64,000 bases of DNA from Piliocolobus tephrosceles (GCF_002776525.5 NC_045439.1:155872341-155936340), one strand, 5' to 3'; positions 24,841 through 36,675 are shown, numbered from the stretch's first letter. The notes: a model not told the origin generated them from the letters alone. Numbers and translations: made by a program.

Positions 24841-25524
24841 CAGTGTGATTTGGGGGATAGAGTGCAGAGTCCAGGGCACGGGGTCCAGGCCTTCTCCCAG
24901 TTTGGCCTGCCAGGTTTTTGCAGCTGCCCTGTCACCCCACGATACCTGCAGGCTGCAGCTGCACCCTTTGTCCTCTTCCCGCCATGGCCAAGCAGTGCTG
25001 TCCCCTCTCTTGAGCCCTCCAGTCTGCCATGCTAGGGACTTGTGTTGAGCTTTCCTGCACATTGCTCAGCCTGGATGGTTCCTGCACATCCAGTTCCTCT
25101 GCAAGCATTGTTCGGTTTGAAGGGGAAGAGGAGGGAGAGGATGGGATAAGCCTGAAGGGGAAGGGACCCAAGTTAGTCTTTGAGGGGCCATGGATTTAGA
25201 TTGGGAAGAGTTAACATCCCTCCTCATGGGTCCTCATTATGTCTTCTTAATGAAAGCTGCTCGTTTTCTTCTTGAGAGCAAACAACCTGATCTTATGACC
25301 ATTTGTCTTGGTCACCTGGGCTACCCAAATTGAGTGAGAAGTCAGGAATGAGCCGGTGGGTTCTTGGGGAGAGGCAGGTGTCCTGGCGAGTTGCTGGTGC
25401 CTCCCTTGACTGCTTTTCCTGGAGCTCCGTGTGCCCTCATTCTTCTTGGCGTGGATGCATGTTGTTTTGATGAGTCAGCCGGGGTGGGGATGGCGCATTG
25501 TTTGAATGGATGTGCATTCACATT

Positions 25525-25581
25525 GCTGTGGGAGAACGTGGTGGGAGGTGCTGCGGGAGAACGTGGTGGGAGGTGCTGTGG
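25525..25581 (+). repeat. 25-nt tandem repeat upstream of the APBA2 ATG exon
   Basis: Two units (25525-25549, 25550-25574), differing at one base, each start gctg(t/c)gggagaacgtgg. A 7-nt start of a third unit follows. The repeat ends about 70 bases before the splice acceptor. Confidence 0.9.
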
Positions 25582-25652
25582 TGAAGTGGCCCCACACGTG
25601 GCTGGGCTTTGTGGGGTTTTGACTCTGTCCTTCCCAATGTTCCTCCCCGCAG

Positions 25653-25692
25653 TGGCTGCCTCTGGGTGATGATGGCCGCATGAGCACCTGCC
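25653..25692 (+). other. APBA2: APBA2 5' UTR part of the first coding exon, with two uORFs
   Basis: A pyrimidine-rich tract ending in CCCCGCAG (AG at 25651-25652) makes a strong splice acceptor, so the exon should begin at 25653. The 40-nt leader holds two upstream ORFs. The first is ATGATGGCCGCATGA (25669-25683, MMAA); its second ATG has A at -3 and G at +4, a strong context. The second starts at 25680, inside the ATGA that ends the first, and reads MSTCHGPPEA to a stop at 25710-25712, so it overlaps the main start in another frame. The acceptor and uORFs are read directly; any effect on translation is inference. Confidence 0.75.
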
Positions 25693-26643
25693 ATGGCCCA
25701 CCGGAAGCGTGAGAGCGCGGGGAGCGGCATGTTGGACCATAGGGTGAGACCGGGTCCTGTCCCCCACAGCCAGGAGCCCGAGAGCGAGGACATGGAGCTG
25801 CCCTTGGAGGGCTATGTGCCCGAGGGCCTGGAGCTGGCTGCTCTGCGGCCAGAGAGCCCCACGCCCGAGGAACAGGAGTGCCACAACCATAGCCCCGATG
25901 GGGACTCCAGTTCCGACTATGTGAACAACACCTCCGAGGAGGAGGACTATGACGAGGGCCTCCCTGAGGAGGAGGAGGGCATCACCTACTACATCCGCTA
26001 CTGTCCTGAGGACGACAGCTACCTGGAGGGCATGGACTGCAATGGGGAGGAGTACCTGGCTCACGGCGCACACCCCGTGGACACGGACGAGTGCCAGGAG
26101 GCGGTGGAGGAGTGGACGGACTCCGCGGGCCCACACCCCCACGGCCACGAGGCTGAAGGCAGCCAGGACTACCCGGATGGCCAACTGCCCATCCCGGAGG
26201 ATGAGCCCTCTGTCCTTGAGGCCCACGACCAGGAAGAAGACGGTCACTACTGTCCCAGCAAAGAGGGCTACCAGGACTACTACCCCGAGGAGGCCAACGG
26301 GAACACGGGCGCCTCCCCCTACCACCTGAGGCGCGGGGATGGGGACTTGGAGGACCAGGAGGAGGACATCGACCAGATCGTGTCTGAAATCAAGATGAGC
26401 CTGAGCATGACCAGCATCACCAGTGCCTGTGAGGCCAGCCCCGAGCATGGACCTGAGCCGGGGCCTGGGGACTCTGCAGAGGCCTGCCCGCACAGCAAGG
26501 CCACCTGCAGCCCCAGCACCTACGAGGCGAGGCCCAAGTCGCTGAACCTCCCTCCTGAGGCCAAGCACCCCGGAGACCCCCAGAGAGGCTTCAAGCCCAA
26601 GACTAGGACCCCAGAAGAGAGGCCGAAGTGGCTCCCGGAGCAG
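25693..26643 (+). CDS. APBA2: APBA2 (Mint2/X11L) first coding exon, residues 1-317
   Basis: This exon encodes the N-terminal third of the neuronal adaptor Mint2, which binds APP through a PTB domain, Munc18-1 through its N-terminus and membrane proteins through two PDZ domains, in synaptic and Golgi trafficking. I recognise the protein from its start (MAHRK) and its acidic body. Visible features are an acidic run at about residues 82-95 around Tyr86, repeated Tyr-rich acidic stretches, and DIDQIV at 225-230 followed by EIKMSLSM, within the Munc18-binding region (about 185-270 in human, from memory). No folded domain is expected here. The start ATG has G at -3 and G at +4. The open frame runs on to 26775, but a donor (CAG|GTAGGA) at 26644 and the recognised downstream exons fix the end at 26643, phase 0. 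The exon is GC-rich against its flanks. No frameshift or stop is seen. Confidence 0.96.
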
Positions 26644-27321
26644 GTAGGACTCTGGCTGTCCCAGGGAAGGGAGCAGAGGGGCCCAAGAGCAGGGGACCTC
26701 AGGGTACAGACCTCGCAGATGCTGAAGCGAAGGAGTGGGGGGTGCTGGGTGCCTTACAGTTCTGATGGTGGCTGAGCTTGTCATTGGTCCAGTTGGGAGA
26801 CGTGTTGCGTGGATGCTCCGGCCACTCTTAAGCTCACCCCCCAGACTCAGGAGTGAAGCCGGTTGAGGGCTGAGTGGCGACTCGTGTATCGCAGAAGACA
26901 CCCCTCCTCCCACCCTAGAAGAGAGGTTGGATTTCTCGCCCGCTGCCCTGGGTCTGCTCATGGTGGGACAGTGTCTGGGAGAGCCCCTCCATCCTCAGGG
27001 GTGTACTCAGACCAGCAGGGCAGTGGCAAAGACGTGGGGGTGCTGGTGCTCACACACTGCTGCGGCCAGTGGTGGGTGGCCTGGTGGCTGGGGTGGGGGC
27101 CAGAGTGCATTTCACAGTGGACGCGTCTCTGAAAGCCCATGGGCCTTGACCTGGTGGGTAAATAGTTGTGAATAACTATTTGGAAAAGGATTTTTTTGAA
27201 GGTTTGACAAAACCTCGGGGAAGAAACGCATGCTAATGAGGGCACTGGATGTCAGCATAACTGTATTTTAATTATAGCAAAGTCAGCTTGCAATCTACTA
27301 AACACATTTGAGAAGCTGCCT

Positions 27322-27352
27322 TCCCCCCACCCCCCCCCCCCAAAAAAAAAAA
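27322..27352 (+). repeat. Adjacent C-run and A-run
   Basis: A run of cytosines broken by one A and followed by 11 A. It is prone to length error. Confidence 0.85.
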
Positions 27353-27508
27353 GGCCTCACAGTGAATATATAAAGATGTGATTATTGGACCTGTGTGAAG
27401 GAACTTCTATTTGGCCAAGTATGTGGACTGCTGTCATATTTTTTAAAGCCTTAACTAGTAAATATTTTTTTCTGAGAAGAATTCATGAATTTGAGAGAGA
27501 GAGTGACT

Positions 27509-27509
<1 letters not shown>

Positions 27510-27543
<34 letters not shown>
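27510..27543 (+). repeat. (TG)n microsatellite
   Basis: About 16 TG units, followed by gcgcgtgcacgc. Confidence 0.95.
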
Positions 27544-27547
<4 letters not shown>

Positions 27548-28349
27548 TGCACGCTGAGAGCTTGGGTTTGGAATGGAAATCATATTGACCCTTGGATTTT
27601 CGGCACTTGTATTTTAATGTCTTGCGTTCTCTCTGAAGAACATTAAGTGTCAGTTGACTTCACTTTGGGGGTGTTCCTGTCATTCACAGCAATTCCGTGT
27701 TTACAGGAGGCTGTGGGATGCATAGGAAGTCCCATAGTATTAGTGGGTGTTGGGGGAGTTCACCCCTAAGGCCAGGAGGCTCTGGACCCTGGGTCTAGTC
27801 TTTAGGCCAAAGCACCTTGAAAGTGTTTCTTGGGTCTTTAGCAGGACATGGGCTTGTCCCACAACAGTGGTGAAGGCACCTCAGAGATTGACGTGGGCTG
27901 TGCAGAGCATGTGACGTGCTGCATCTTGTTGTGACAAATGGCATTGCTGGCCAAGTTCTTGTCAAAAAAAATTATCTTTAGAGCGTGGTGGGGAGTAAGC
28001 AAGACCTGATATTTTCTGGTTTTGTGCTTCATGCTAACCAGATGGTAATTTGGGTAAAAACACAGGGATCTTGGGGTTGGAGAGCTGGGAGGTAAATGAG
28101 TGAGAATGATTGGATGAATGGGTGGTAGTAGCTGTTTACAAGGGCAGGTGGAGGTGGGGGAAGTCCCCAGCCATTGTGGAGGATCAAGAGGGGGTCTGTT
28201 CTTCCCAGAAGAGGCATTGAATGGAAAAGTAGGTCGCTTCTCCCCCTGAGGAGAGTGTGTCCTCGAAGGAAATGCTCTTGTCCAGACACTGGAAAAGTTC
28301 ATTTAAACTGGTTAATGATTGAATAGCTTTTGTTTTGTTTTGTTTTACC

Positions 28350-28432
28350 CTGTCTCACTCCCTCCCTTCCTCCCTTCCCCCTTTCCCTCTTTCTTCTATT
28401 TCTCCTCTCTCTTTCTTTCTTTCTCTCTTTCT
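28350..28432 (+). repeat. Polypyrimidine tract
   Basis: More than 80 bases almost wholly C and T, running into the poly-T of the next Alu. Confidence 0.85.
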
Positions 28433-28747
28433 CTTTTCTTTTTTTTTTTTTATTTTTTTGAGATGGAGTCTTGCTCTGTCTCTGTCACCCGGGCTGGAGT
28501 GCAGTGGCCAGATCTCAGCTCACTGCAAGCTCCGCCTCCCGGGTTCACGCCATTCTCCTGCCTCAGCCTCCCGAGTAGCTGGGACTACAGGCGCCCGCCA
28601 CCTCGCCCGGCTAGTTTTTTGTATTTTTTAGTAGAGATGGGGTTTCACCGTGTTAGCCAGGATGGTCTCGATCTCCTGACCTCGTGATCCGCCCGTCTCA
28701 GCCTCCCAAAGTGCTGGGATTACAGGCTTGAGCCACTGCGCCTGGCC
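28433..28747 (-). repeat. AluY of Old World monkey type
   Basis: A full-length antisense Alu with ccacctcgcccggctagttt and aggcttgagccactgcgcc variants. Confidence 0.92.
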
Positions 28748-29289
28748 TTTCTTTTCTTTTCTTTCATCAGTTCCCAAATTAACTCTGTCAAGGGGAGCAC
28801 CTGCCAGTTCCAGAGTTCGAGGCTGACAGGGACCCTGGTGCTGGGGATCCTGACTACTCTTTCTGAAGACTCTGCCAGGCCCACTGCACGTGGGCAGGGT
28901 CTCCATGTCCTTGGATTTGAGTACCCCATTCCAGATGAGGACCTCTTTGAAAGCTGACCAGAGAGAGCCGTAGAACTCATCTTGAAAGCAAGATTTTTTT
29001 ATGAAGGATGTGCACTGGGAGATTTGGTGCTGTCTTGCTTGAAATCACAACGTGCTTTCCTAAGAGCAACCTCTTACTCCCCTGGGGGACGCCAGGCCGT
29101 GCCAGGAGCCAGCAAAGGCCTGGCCTCAAACAGGCGCACAGGGTGCCATGTGTCCTATGCCCACCTCTCTGTTCCCAGTGCTGTCCACATTGTGTCGTGA
29201 TCCCTGTGGTTGAGGCTGCAGTAAAAAGAAAAAAAAAAATCTGAAGGGAGACATTGGCAATATTGGTCACTTAGGTGCTGTAGACTCTT

Positions 29290-29395
29290 GCTTTCTAACC
29301 CTAACCCAGCAGCATTGGCATTACTGGGGAGCCCCGCCCCAAATTGCTGAAACTGAATCTGCATTTCAACAAGACACCACATTCCAGCTGTGATG
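29290..29395. repeat. MER5-type hAT fossil, partial
   Basis: Contains cagcattggcattactgggg and gctgaaactgaatctgcatt, typical of inverted MER5A. Confidence 0.5.
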
Positions 29396-29559
29396 CTGTA
29401 GGAGACTCACTTGGAGGAAACCCTCCCTTCTCTTCTACTCATTGTACAGCTTGAAAAAGTGTGTCCTGGATATTTTTAAGAGGACCGAATAGCATTTAGT
29501 CATTGCACGAATGGCAACAGTAGCATTAGAAAAAATGAGAAGATGAAAAAATGTATTCT

Positions 29560-30000
29560 CCATGGTCCCTGCTACCCTCATGGATGAGCTGTTTCATCTG
29601 TGCGCCTTTTCAGACCATAGCATTGAGCGTACACGATGTATGTGGCTGTCGTCGTAACACAGATGTGTTTTTGTCATACAGCTTTTCAAATCTGATGTTT
29701 GATAAATGTTTCTCCATGTCGCCATATACTTTTCATGATTGTTTGTCATATACTTTTCATGATTGTTTGTGGTGACCTTTCCACGATCCATTTGGGCGAT
29801 GATGTGCCGTGTAACGTATTTCTCTGTACGTACTCTGCCACTGAGCGTGCAGATTGTGAATGGCATTTCCTCTTAGGTGTGAGGCTGCCACAAACCTCTT
29901 TGTACAAATCATGTTTCCTTCTTTGGGTTTATTACCTGAGGAGAAATCCCCATGCCGTACGTCAGCGTTGGCCATTTCCCGGGATGGCCTTGCCTAATTG
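29560..30000 (-). repeat. Possible old L1/L2 fragment
   Basis: The layout ttccacgatccatttgggcg ... tggcatttcctcttaggtgt resembles antisense LINE sequence, but matches are weak. The stretch is unusually rich in CpG for such a relic. Confidence 0.35.
29723..29770 (+). repeat. Perfect 24-nt tandem duplication
   Basis: A unit beginning catatacttttcatgattg is repeated without change at 29723-29746 and 29747-29770. Confidence 0.95.
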
Positions 30001-30320
30001 TTTCCCTTTGTGGATGTTGGATGCATGTTCTGTATCTTTTGGGGTTTGGATGCACTTCCGTCTCACAGAAGCACTGTCTACACTGTAGGTGTGACTTTCT
30101 GCTGCGTATATCCTCTTCTTTAGTACACTTTCTTTTGAATTTCAGTTATATTATTTTTGTCATCTCTGCAGTACTTTTAAGATGTTAATGACCCCTCTGT
30201 GACCCCTCCACCTCCTTTGGGTACAGAGGGATTTAATTGAATGGTTCCTTCTTCCCACTCTGGGTGGGTGTGTTCACAGAGGACGTTGCTTTGGTCTGGT
30301 CGATATGAAAAATGAGTTGC

Positions 30321-30603
30321 CAGCTGGGTGCAGTGGCTCACACCTGTAATCCCAGCACTTTGGGACGCCGAGGTGGGCAAATCACCTGAGGTCAGGAGTT
30401 CGAGACCAGCCTGGCCAACATGGTGAAACCTCATCTCTACTAAAAATACAAAAATTAGCTGGGCGTGGTGGTGTGCGCCAGTAATCCCAGCTACTCGGGA
30501 GGCTGAGGCAGGAGAAACGCTTGAGCTGGGTAGGTGGAAGCTGCAGTGAGCCGAGATGGCACCACTGCACTCCAGCCTTGGTGACAGAGTAAGACTCCCC
30601 ACT

Positions 30604-30636
<33 letters not shown>

Positions 30637-30642
30637 AAAGAG
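30321..30642 (+). repeat. Alu with target-site duplication and long A-tail
   Basis: A full-length sense Alu. The 11-mer aaatgagttgc flanks it at 30310-30320 and 30643-30653. Confidence 0.94.
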
Positions 30643-31328
30643 AAATGAGTTGCTGTCTGTATTCAGAAGTAGGTTGTGTGGCCTTTGGAGCCCTCCCAAG
30701 CTGTAGGATGCCATGCATTTTGAAAAGACTTCAGTTTGCAGGTAGCCCTCCCACCTGTGCAACTCTGCTGAGACCAAGAGGTCTGCCTGGAGACTGGGAT
30801 ATGAGAGACACAAAAGCGATAAAATTTCTAAAACTGTAGGAAGACAGGATGGGGAACAGAGATCTACACATGAATTATTTTAGTAAAATAAAAAAGGTTT
30901 CTTTCAAAGCACTGCAAGTTTACTAAGGAAAATTTGGAAAATACAGGCAAAAAAGTCTTTTGCCATATGGCATTGTAGAATTCCACCGTAGAGAGTTTTC
31001 CAATCAAAGAGACAAACCTAGGTCAGGATTTCCCAAAACACGTTCTTAGAGGTATTCTGTAAACAAAGTACCACTTGATCCTTAATATTCATGGATTTCA
31101 TATTTGCAACTTTGTTAACTTGCTGAAATTGATTTGTAACCCTGAAATCAATACTCATGGCACTTTCCCGGTCATTAGCAGAGGTACAGAGAAGGGAAGA
31201 ATTTGAGTCACCCAACTCTCATGTTCCCAGCTGAGGTTGCACAAGGCTTTGCCTTCTTGTTTCAGCTCTCATACTGTAAACAGCTGTTCTTTTCACAATC
31301 TATTTAGAGTTCTTTGCGTTTTTGTTGA

Positions 31329-31349
31329 TTGTGTGTGTGTGTGTGTGTT
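31329..31349 (+). repeat. (TG)n microsatellite
   Basis: Ten TG units. Confidence 0.9.
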
Positions 31350-33656
31350 GGTGGTAAAATGGCCCTCAAGTGTGGTGCTGAAGTCTAGTGATCCTCAGCA
31401 CAGAATGGCTGCCATGTGCCTTACATGTGCTAGAGAAGCTTCCTTCAGGGCTGAGAGACAGTGCTGACTCATCTATGCTGCCACTCTGGGAGGTGCTAAA
31501 GGAACTTCTGTAGTGTATGATGAAGTTAAGGAAAAGGTGGAGGAATGGCTAAATTTGCAGATTCATGGGACAATGCCTGATTTAAAAAAGCACAGTGAAC
31601 AGGCAGAAAACCCAAGAACTTTACTGTCTTGTGATCTAGGTTCAGGGAAGTGTTAAACTCTTCTCAGCTAGTGTTTTATGGTAAAGAAATACTGTATATA
31701 ATTAATTGTTTGTAAGAAATCTGTATTAAACAAGGTGTCTATAAACAGAAACACACATAAAACAAGGTTCTGTGTTGATTAATTGACAAAAATGTGTCCC
31801 GAGGCTCATAGGAACCTAACCCTGTATTGCCCCTAGGAGCAATGTATTCAGTATTCATCAACTCAACTGCTCAGGGCAGCTTTACAGAACGTAACTATAT
31901 GAATGAGAATTGGCTGTATTTGGTTGGCAAATGACTTTGGGAAACTTTGCTGCAAAGTTTTTCCCTTCTTGGAGGTTGGCTGGTTTCTCACACACAAGCA
32001 GCATAAAGTCCCACGTTTGCTGTAGCGGAGACACCAGCCAGTCTGGCCGGTACTTCCCAAACACGGTGGATCAGCAAGCCCTTTTCCCTCCAGGCAGGGC
32101 CTATGGGAGAATACAGACCCAAGCTTTACACCCTGGGGAGTAGAAAACCAGGACACATGAACTCCCAAGACCTCTCCCTGTGTGCTTCAGTTCCAGGATG
32201 ATTCAGCAACCCCAAATGGTGATGATGGAAAGGTTGTCGTTGTGTTATTATCAGGACCTTTGGCTTCTGCAGATGTAACGTTTCTTATTTTGTGGTTTGT
32301 GTAAAGTCCCTGGGTGCTGGTGGAGGTGGCAGTGGTATTGGTGGTGACTGCCGGCACCATGTTAGGGATGTTAGGAATATGATCTCAGTAAATCCTAGAG
32401 CAACTCAGAGGGATGGAGCTCGGGTTTGTCCCGTGCTGCAGATGGCACAGTTAAGTAGCTCCCCTGTGAATAGAATGTATTATGCCAAAACACATGCTTC
32501 TAAACACTGCTTAACACAGCCCTTGAAGAACCTTAGAAGAGAAAGCGTCTAGTTCCGTGCAGTCCGCATTCGAACCTGCCTGCTGGAGAGTGAGTCAGCG
32601 TGGGGGAGCTGTGCAGTGTTCCTCCTAGAGCATGATGGTCTCTTCTCCTCTGTTGTCTGTGTCCTTGCTGTTGAGAGGCTTGGCATGCCCTGTTGTTCTC
32701 AGTGAGTGGGATATGGTGTCAGTGAGGTGACCAATAGATACAGAAGCCTCCGGTCTGTAAAATGTCCCTGTCTCAGTGCTAACACGTCCTGAGTTCACCA
32801 GAGCTCAGGCCATGGATCAAACAAGTCAAGTAAAGATTGTTCATTGTGACATGTTTCTTAATTTTTTTGAGGTTTGTTGACATAAAGTATTGATTTTTTT
32901 TTTTAAACATGCAGTGATTAAGGAATACATGAGTTGGGTCCAGCCAGGCTCGTATTGAGTGACCTGATGGAATTAGTACTCCTACACCTACCCATGTGGC
33001 CCTCTACTATCAGGCAGTGAAGCGGGAGTGGAGGGAGGACCCCAGCTGGGCACTGGTGCCTGGCTCAGTCTCATAGCTTCAGGGATGAGCCTGTGGACCT
33101 GGCACATCCTTGGCACCTTCCCTTGAAGAGAGTAGTTTGTTGATCATTGCTTTTCCTGGGGCGACTCACCTGCACTCCTGGGGGGCACCTAAGAGCCTGT
33201 TTGTCCAGCACCAAAGATCCTAGTTCTGTGGGTCTGTGGGGTGGCCCTGGATGGCATGTTCTCTGGATGCCTCTGGGTGGCCTGTGGAACATACAGGTGT
33301 GGCAAGGGCTGGACGGATTGTTTTGGACCCCCCATCATACCTGTTACCTTGTGACATCTATCAGGAGATACTCTGAAAAGGTCAGCCCTGCCTGAAATTC
33401 TGCCTGCAGAGACTTGCTCCTTGGGACCTTGGAGATTTCTGGAGCTGCAGGCATTCCTTGTCCAGGATCTCCATGGCTATTGAGTTGAGGTATTTGATTT
33501 ACTCAACAAGTGTAGAATAGTTTCATCCCTTGGAATGGCAAACCAAATACGCGTTTTGATTATTTGGGGTTTTCATGATTTCTGTTTATCCCTGGCCCAG
33601 CTGGTGCTTTCTAGAAAGAGCCTTCTGACAATAGAAAAAGGAAGAAAAATCAATAC

Positions 33657-33767
33657 GTCGTAGCCAACTTAATACAACAGTTAAAGCGAAGCGTGATAGA
33701 AGGCCCAGAGGTCGCATCAAACGCAGAATTGTGCATCGTTGCTCATTGTAGAGATGCTTCGGCCGTG
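33657..33767. other. CpG-rich stretch in sequence of ordinary GC content
   Basis: Nine CpG in 111 bases (tacgtcg, gcgaagcg, gtcgc, aacgc, atcg, ttcggccg) at roughly 46% GC. This is far above the depleted level expected in methylated intron. Confidence 0.6.
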
Positions 33768-34702
33768 ACTTGGCATTCAGTAGAGCCTTGCTTTTTGAAG
33801 AACCTTCTGAGAGTGTGAGAGGAGTCTGGCGCCAAGGGAGAGAAGGTGCTAAAAGCACAGGTAACTGGGTGTGTCCCCCAGGGAGGCAGTGGCACCATAT
33901 GTGTTCCGAGCCGGAGCCTCACACACATGCCCTGCTAGGCAGCATATGAAGTGAGTGTCAGTCTCTGCTTTACAGAAGAGGACTGAGACAGGAGTGGTAC
34001 CCCGGCTCCCCTCTTCCATCAGCATGCAGTGGGGCAGCAGGTGTGCAGATGGGGCGGTCCTGCACAGAGGGGCTTTGGGGCTTGCACTGCGCCCAGGAGG
34101 GAGCAGCCTGGGGTCTGTCTAACCCTGGTCCACAGTAGGATGGGACTTGGGAAAGAGCCTGTAAGAGCCTGTAGGTGGTACTGAGGGCAGGGGCTTATGG
34201 GGGGCATTGGGGCACGGCCCGCCTGGGCAGGGGAAGGTACTCTCTAGCCTCCTGGGCCTCAGTGGAGTATAGTTGGCTCCCTCCTTTCTGCAGCCATGCC
34301 CCAGAGTCTACAGTGCCCCTTGCTTTACCCAACCATGGTGTCAGGCACACAGGGAGGCTGCACAGGAGGGTTCTTGGGGTGCTCCTGTGTCCCCTGTCAT
34401 CTATACTGAACTGCTTCCCACGCGCCTCTGCTCCCAGCACTGTGACAGGGTGGACACCGCACCTCCTGCCACTGATTCCCAGGATTGCCTTGAAAAATAA
34501 AATCCCACAGGGTGCATTGACGCTTCAACCCTGGCTGCTTCCGCGTGAGCTTCTGAACTTGATGTCTCAGGGCCCGTTTGCTGAGGGAGCACAGCTGCCT
34601 TCTTGGATTTGTGTGAAGCCTTTTGATGACGTGTCACCATGGGTGGCTGTTATTATCAGGGAGCAGTTTATCAGGAATCTGGGGTTGCTTAGGGTACTTT
34701 TA

Positions 34703-35010
34703 TTTTTTTTATTTTTTTGAGATGGAGTCTCTCTCTGCCGTCCAGGCTGGAGTGCAGTGGCCGGATCTCAGCTCACTGCAAGCCCTGCCTCCCAGGTTTA
34801 GGCCATTCTCCTGCCTCAGCTTCCCGAGTAGCTGGGACTACAGGCATCCGCCACCTCGCCCGGCTGGTTTTTTGTATTTTTTTTTTTTTTTTAGTAGAGA
34901 CGGGGTTTCACCATGTTAGCCAGGATGGTCTCCATCTCCTGACCTCGTGATCCGCCCGTCTCGGCCTCCCAAAGTGCTGGAATTACAGGCTTGAGCCACC
35001 GCGCCCTGCC
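34703..35010 (-). repeat. AluY of Old World monkey type with target-site duplication
   Basis: A full-length antisense Alu with ccacctcgcccggctggtt and aggcttgagccaccgcgcc. The flanks gcttagggtactttta (34687-34702) and gcttagggtgctttta (35011-35026) differ at one base. Confidence 0.95.
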
Positions 35011-36641
35011 GCTTAGGGTGCTTTTAAAATCTAGGTGAAGCTGGGGTTTCTAAAACGTTCTTCTAAAACACTGTTGGGGCAGAGCACGTAAAGCTCTCCC
35101 ACTAATGGTGATCTGAAAAGTACCTCCCCCTTCAACACACCCCAGACGTCAGGGAGAGAGCAGAGTGCAGTGGTTAGGAATGCTGGAGCCACTGTCCGTA
35201 GCCTGCACCCCCCCGGCGGCAGCAGCTCGGGCCCAGGAACATTCTGGAGAGGCCACCTGTGCCAGCAGCCCCCCATCTCCTGGGGCTGTGGGGAGGGGAG
35301 TTGGTCTGGGGCAGTGTCCGTATGGATGGTGCGGGGCATGGAGTGCTTGCACAGATGACGATGATGATGAGTTTTCAGTCCATGGGAAGCTCATCGGGTC
35401 TGGGGGCGGTGGGTGGGCAAGGCCCTGCACCCAGTTTGGATACAGGCCCTCCTGGGCAGGGGTGGAGACACTAGTGGACCTGTCCTAGGGAGTGACACGA
35501 AGGAGGTGGTGGGTCCCGCTTGTGAGACAGGACGAGAGGAAGACCAGGACTGGCCAGGGCCGCACTGGAGCTGTTGGGGCGAGGTCAGGTTAAGGCCTCC
35601 CAAGGTGCCCCCACACTGTCCCCCCTGCAGGGCCCTCCGGAGTGTGGCTTGTGTCGTGCTGGGGGAGTCCTCACACGCCTCTTTCTACTCCAGAGTCACT
35701 GATTTGAGGGATGGGGCAACAGCTGCACAGCCCCCAGGGCTGCCCTGAGTTTCTCACACCCAATATCAAACAGGAAGTCAGCTGAGAAGCCCACATACCT
35801 CTTCTTCCAGGCAGACCAGCTGGGCCTGGAAGACTCCAAATGATAGCCAAGCCTCTCTTAACCTTGGGCACCTTTTTTCCAGTTTCCACCCCAAATTCAC
35901 ACGCTTCAAAGCCAGCTCCCCATGCTGGGCCGCTCCTGATGTGGGTGGCGGGCCCTCCCTGCATCCCTCCCATATGGTCCATGCAAATTGGCACCTGCCA
36001 TGTGGTAGGCACTGGGGCTGCAAAGGTGACAGTGGCATTATCCTGCATTTGAAACTTATTCTAGAGGGAGACGGACATGTGAGATTCTCCCTGCCCCCAT
36101 CCAGGTGCGGCTAGGCTCGAGACAATTCCAGGCAGGCTTCTGGGACAGGCTGCAGAGTTAGGGACCGGTGGAGAGGCTCTGGGACTTTGAGGGGGGCTTT
36201 GGGAATTCAGTCGACAAGGTGGGCATGAACAAGGATGGTAGAACATGCAAGGTGTGTGGGTGTCCTCAGCATGGAGGGAGCTGGAATTGTGATATGGCTT
36301 TGAGCCCTGAAATAGGACAAGGGGAAGGCAAAGGACATGGGTTGGGGGATAGTGATGAGAGAGGGACAGAGGGTTCCACTGGGGGCGTGGAGGGGGACCT
36401 AGAAGAGAACTGGGGAGCTGAGGGGAGGGACGTTAGGAAGGCCAGATGTAGCAGGGCAGTTAGGAGAGATCCTGCTGGGGAAGAAAGCACCTGTTGGCGG
36501 TGGCTACCTGTTGGCGGGGTCCCCTGAGCCTGAGCAGCTCTGATGGATTGGGAAGGCAGAGGCATGGGAGGGGTAGATGGAGAGTGTCTATAGGGACTTG
36601 CACGGAGGGCCTAAGGAGGTGCCAGCAGGCTGAGGTGCTTA

Positions 36642-36643
<2 letters not shown>

Positions 36644-36675
<32 letters not shown>

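Larger units (their letters stand above)
1..25652 (+). other. Upstream APBA2 intron or flank, no exon firmly identified
   Basis: The sequence before the ATG-exon acceptor is non-coding and repeat-rich. APBA2 has non-coding 5' exons in other primates, so this is probably intron, but I could not identify a 5' UTR exon. Stretches without a classified element are 1513-2355, 4860-5629, 6832-7627, 7771-8652, 11183-11689, 11856-13089, 14411-16554, 17191-18599, 18836-19389, 21091-21539, 22201-23749 and 24841-25524. Confidence 0.7.

Noticed and set aside
25949..26329. 126-codon plus-strand ORF rich in Arg and Thr
   Set aside because: It is another frame of the APBA2 coding exon, produced by the same codon bias.
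26644..26775. Extension of the APBA2 open frame beyond 26643
   Set aside because: The donor CAG|GTAGGA and the exact continuation into the exon at 46921 match the known protein, while the read-through residues do not.
25342..26961. 539-codon minus-strand ORF opposite the APBA2 first coding exon
   Set aside because: It is a shadow of a GC-rich, acidic-codon exon (GAG/GAC codons rarely give stops in antisense). The protein is Leu/Val-rich low complexity and not recognisable, and it runs past both exon borders.
34623..34950. ORFs with SLSVTQAGVQW-like or LECSGRISAHC-like protein
   Set aside because: These are standard translations of inverted Alu elements. The same applies to the similar ORFs at about 9.9, 10.9, 28.4, 30.4, 39.5, 50.2, 53.0 and 55.5 kb.
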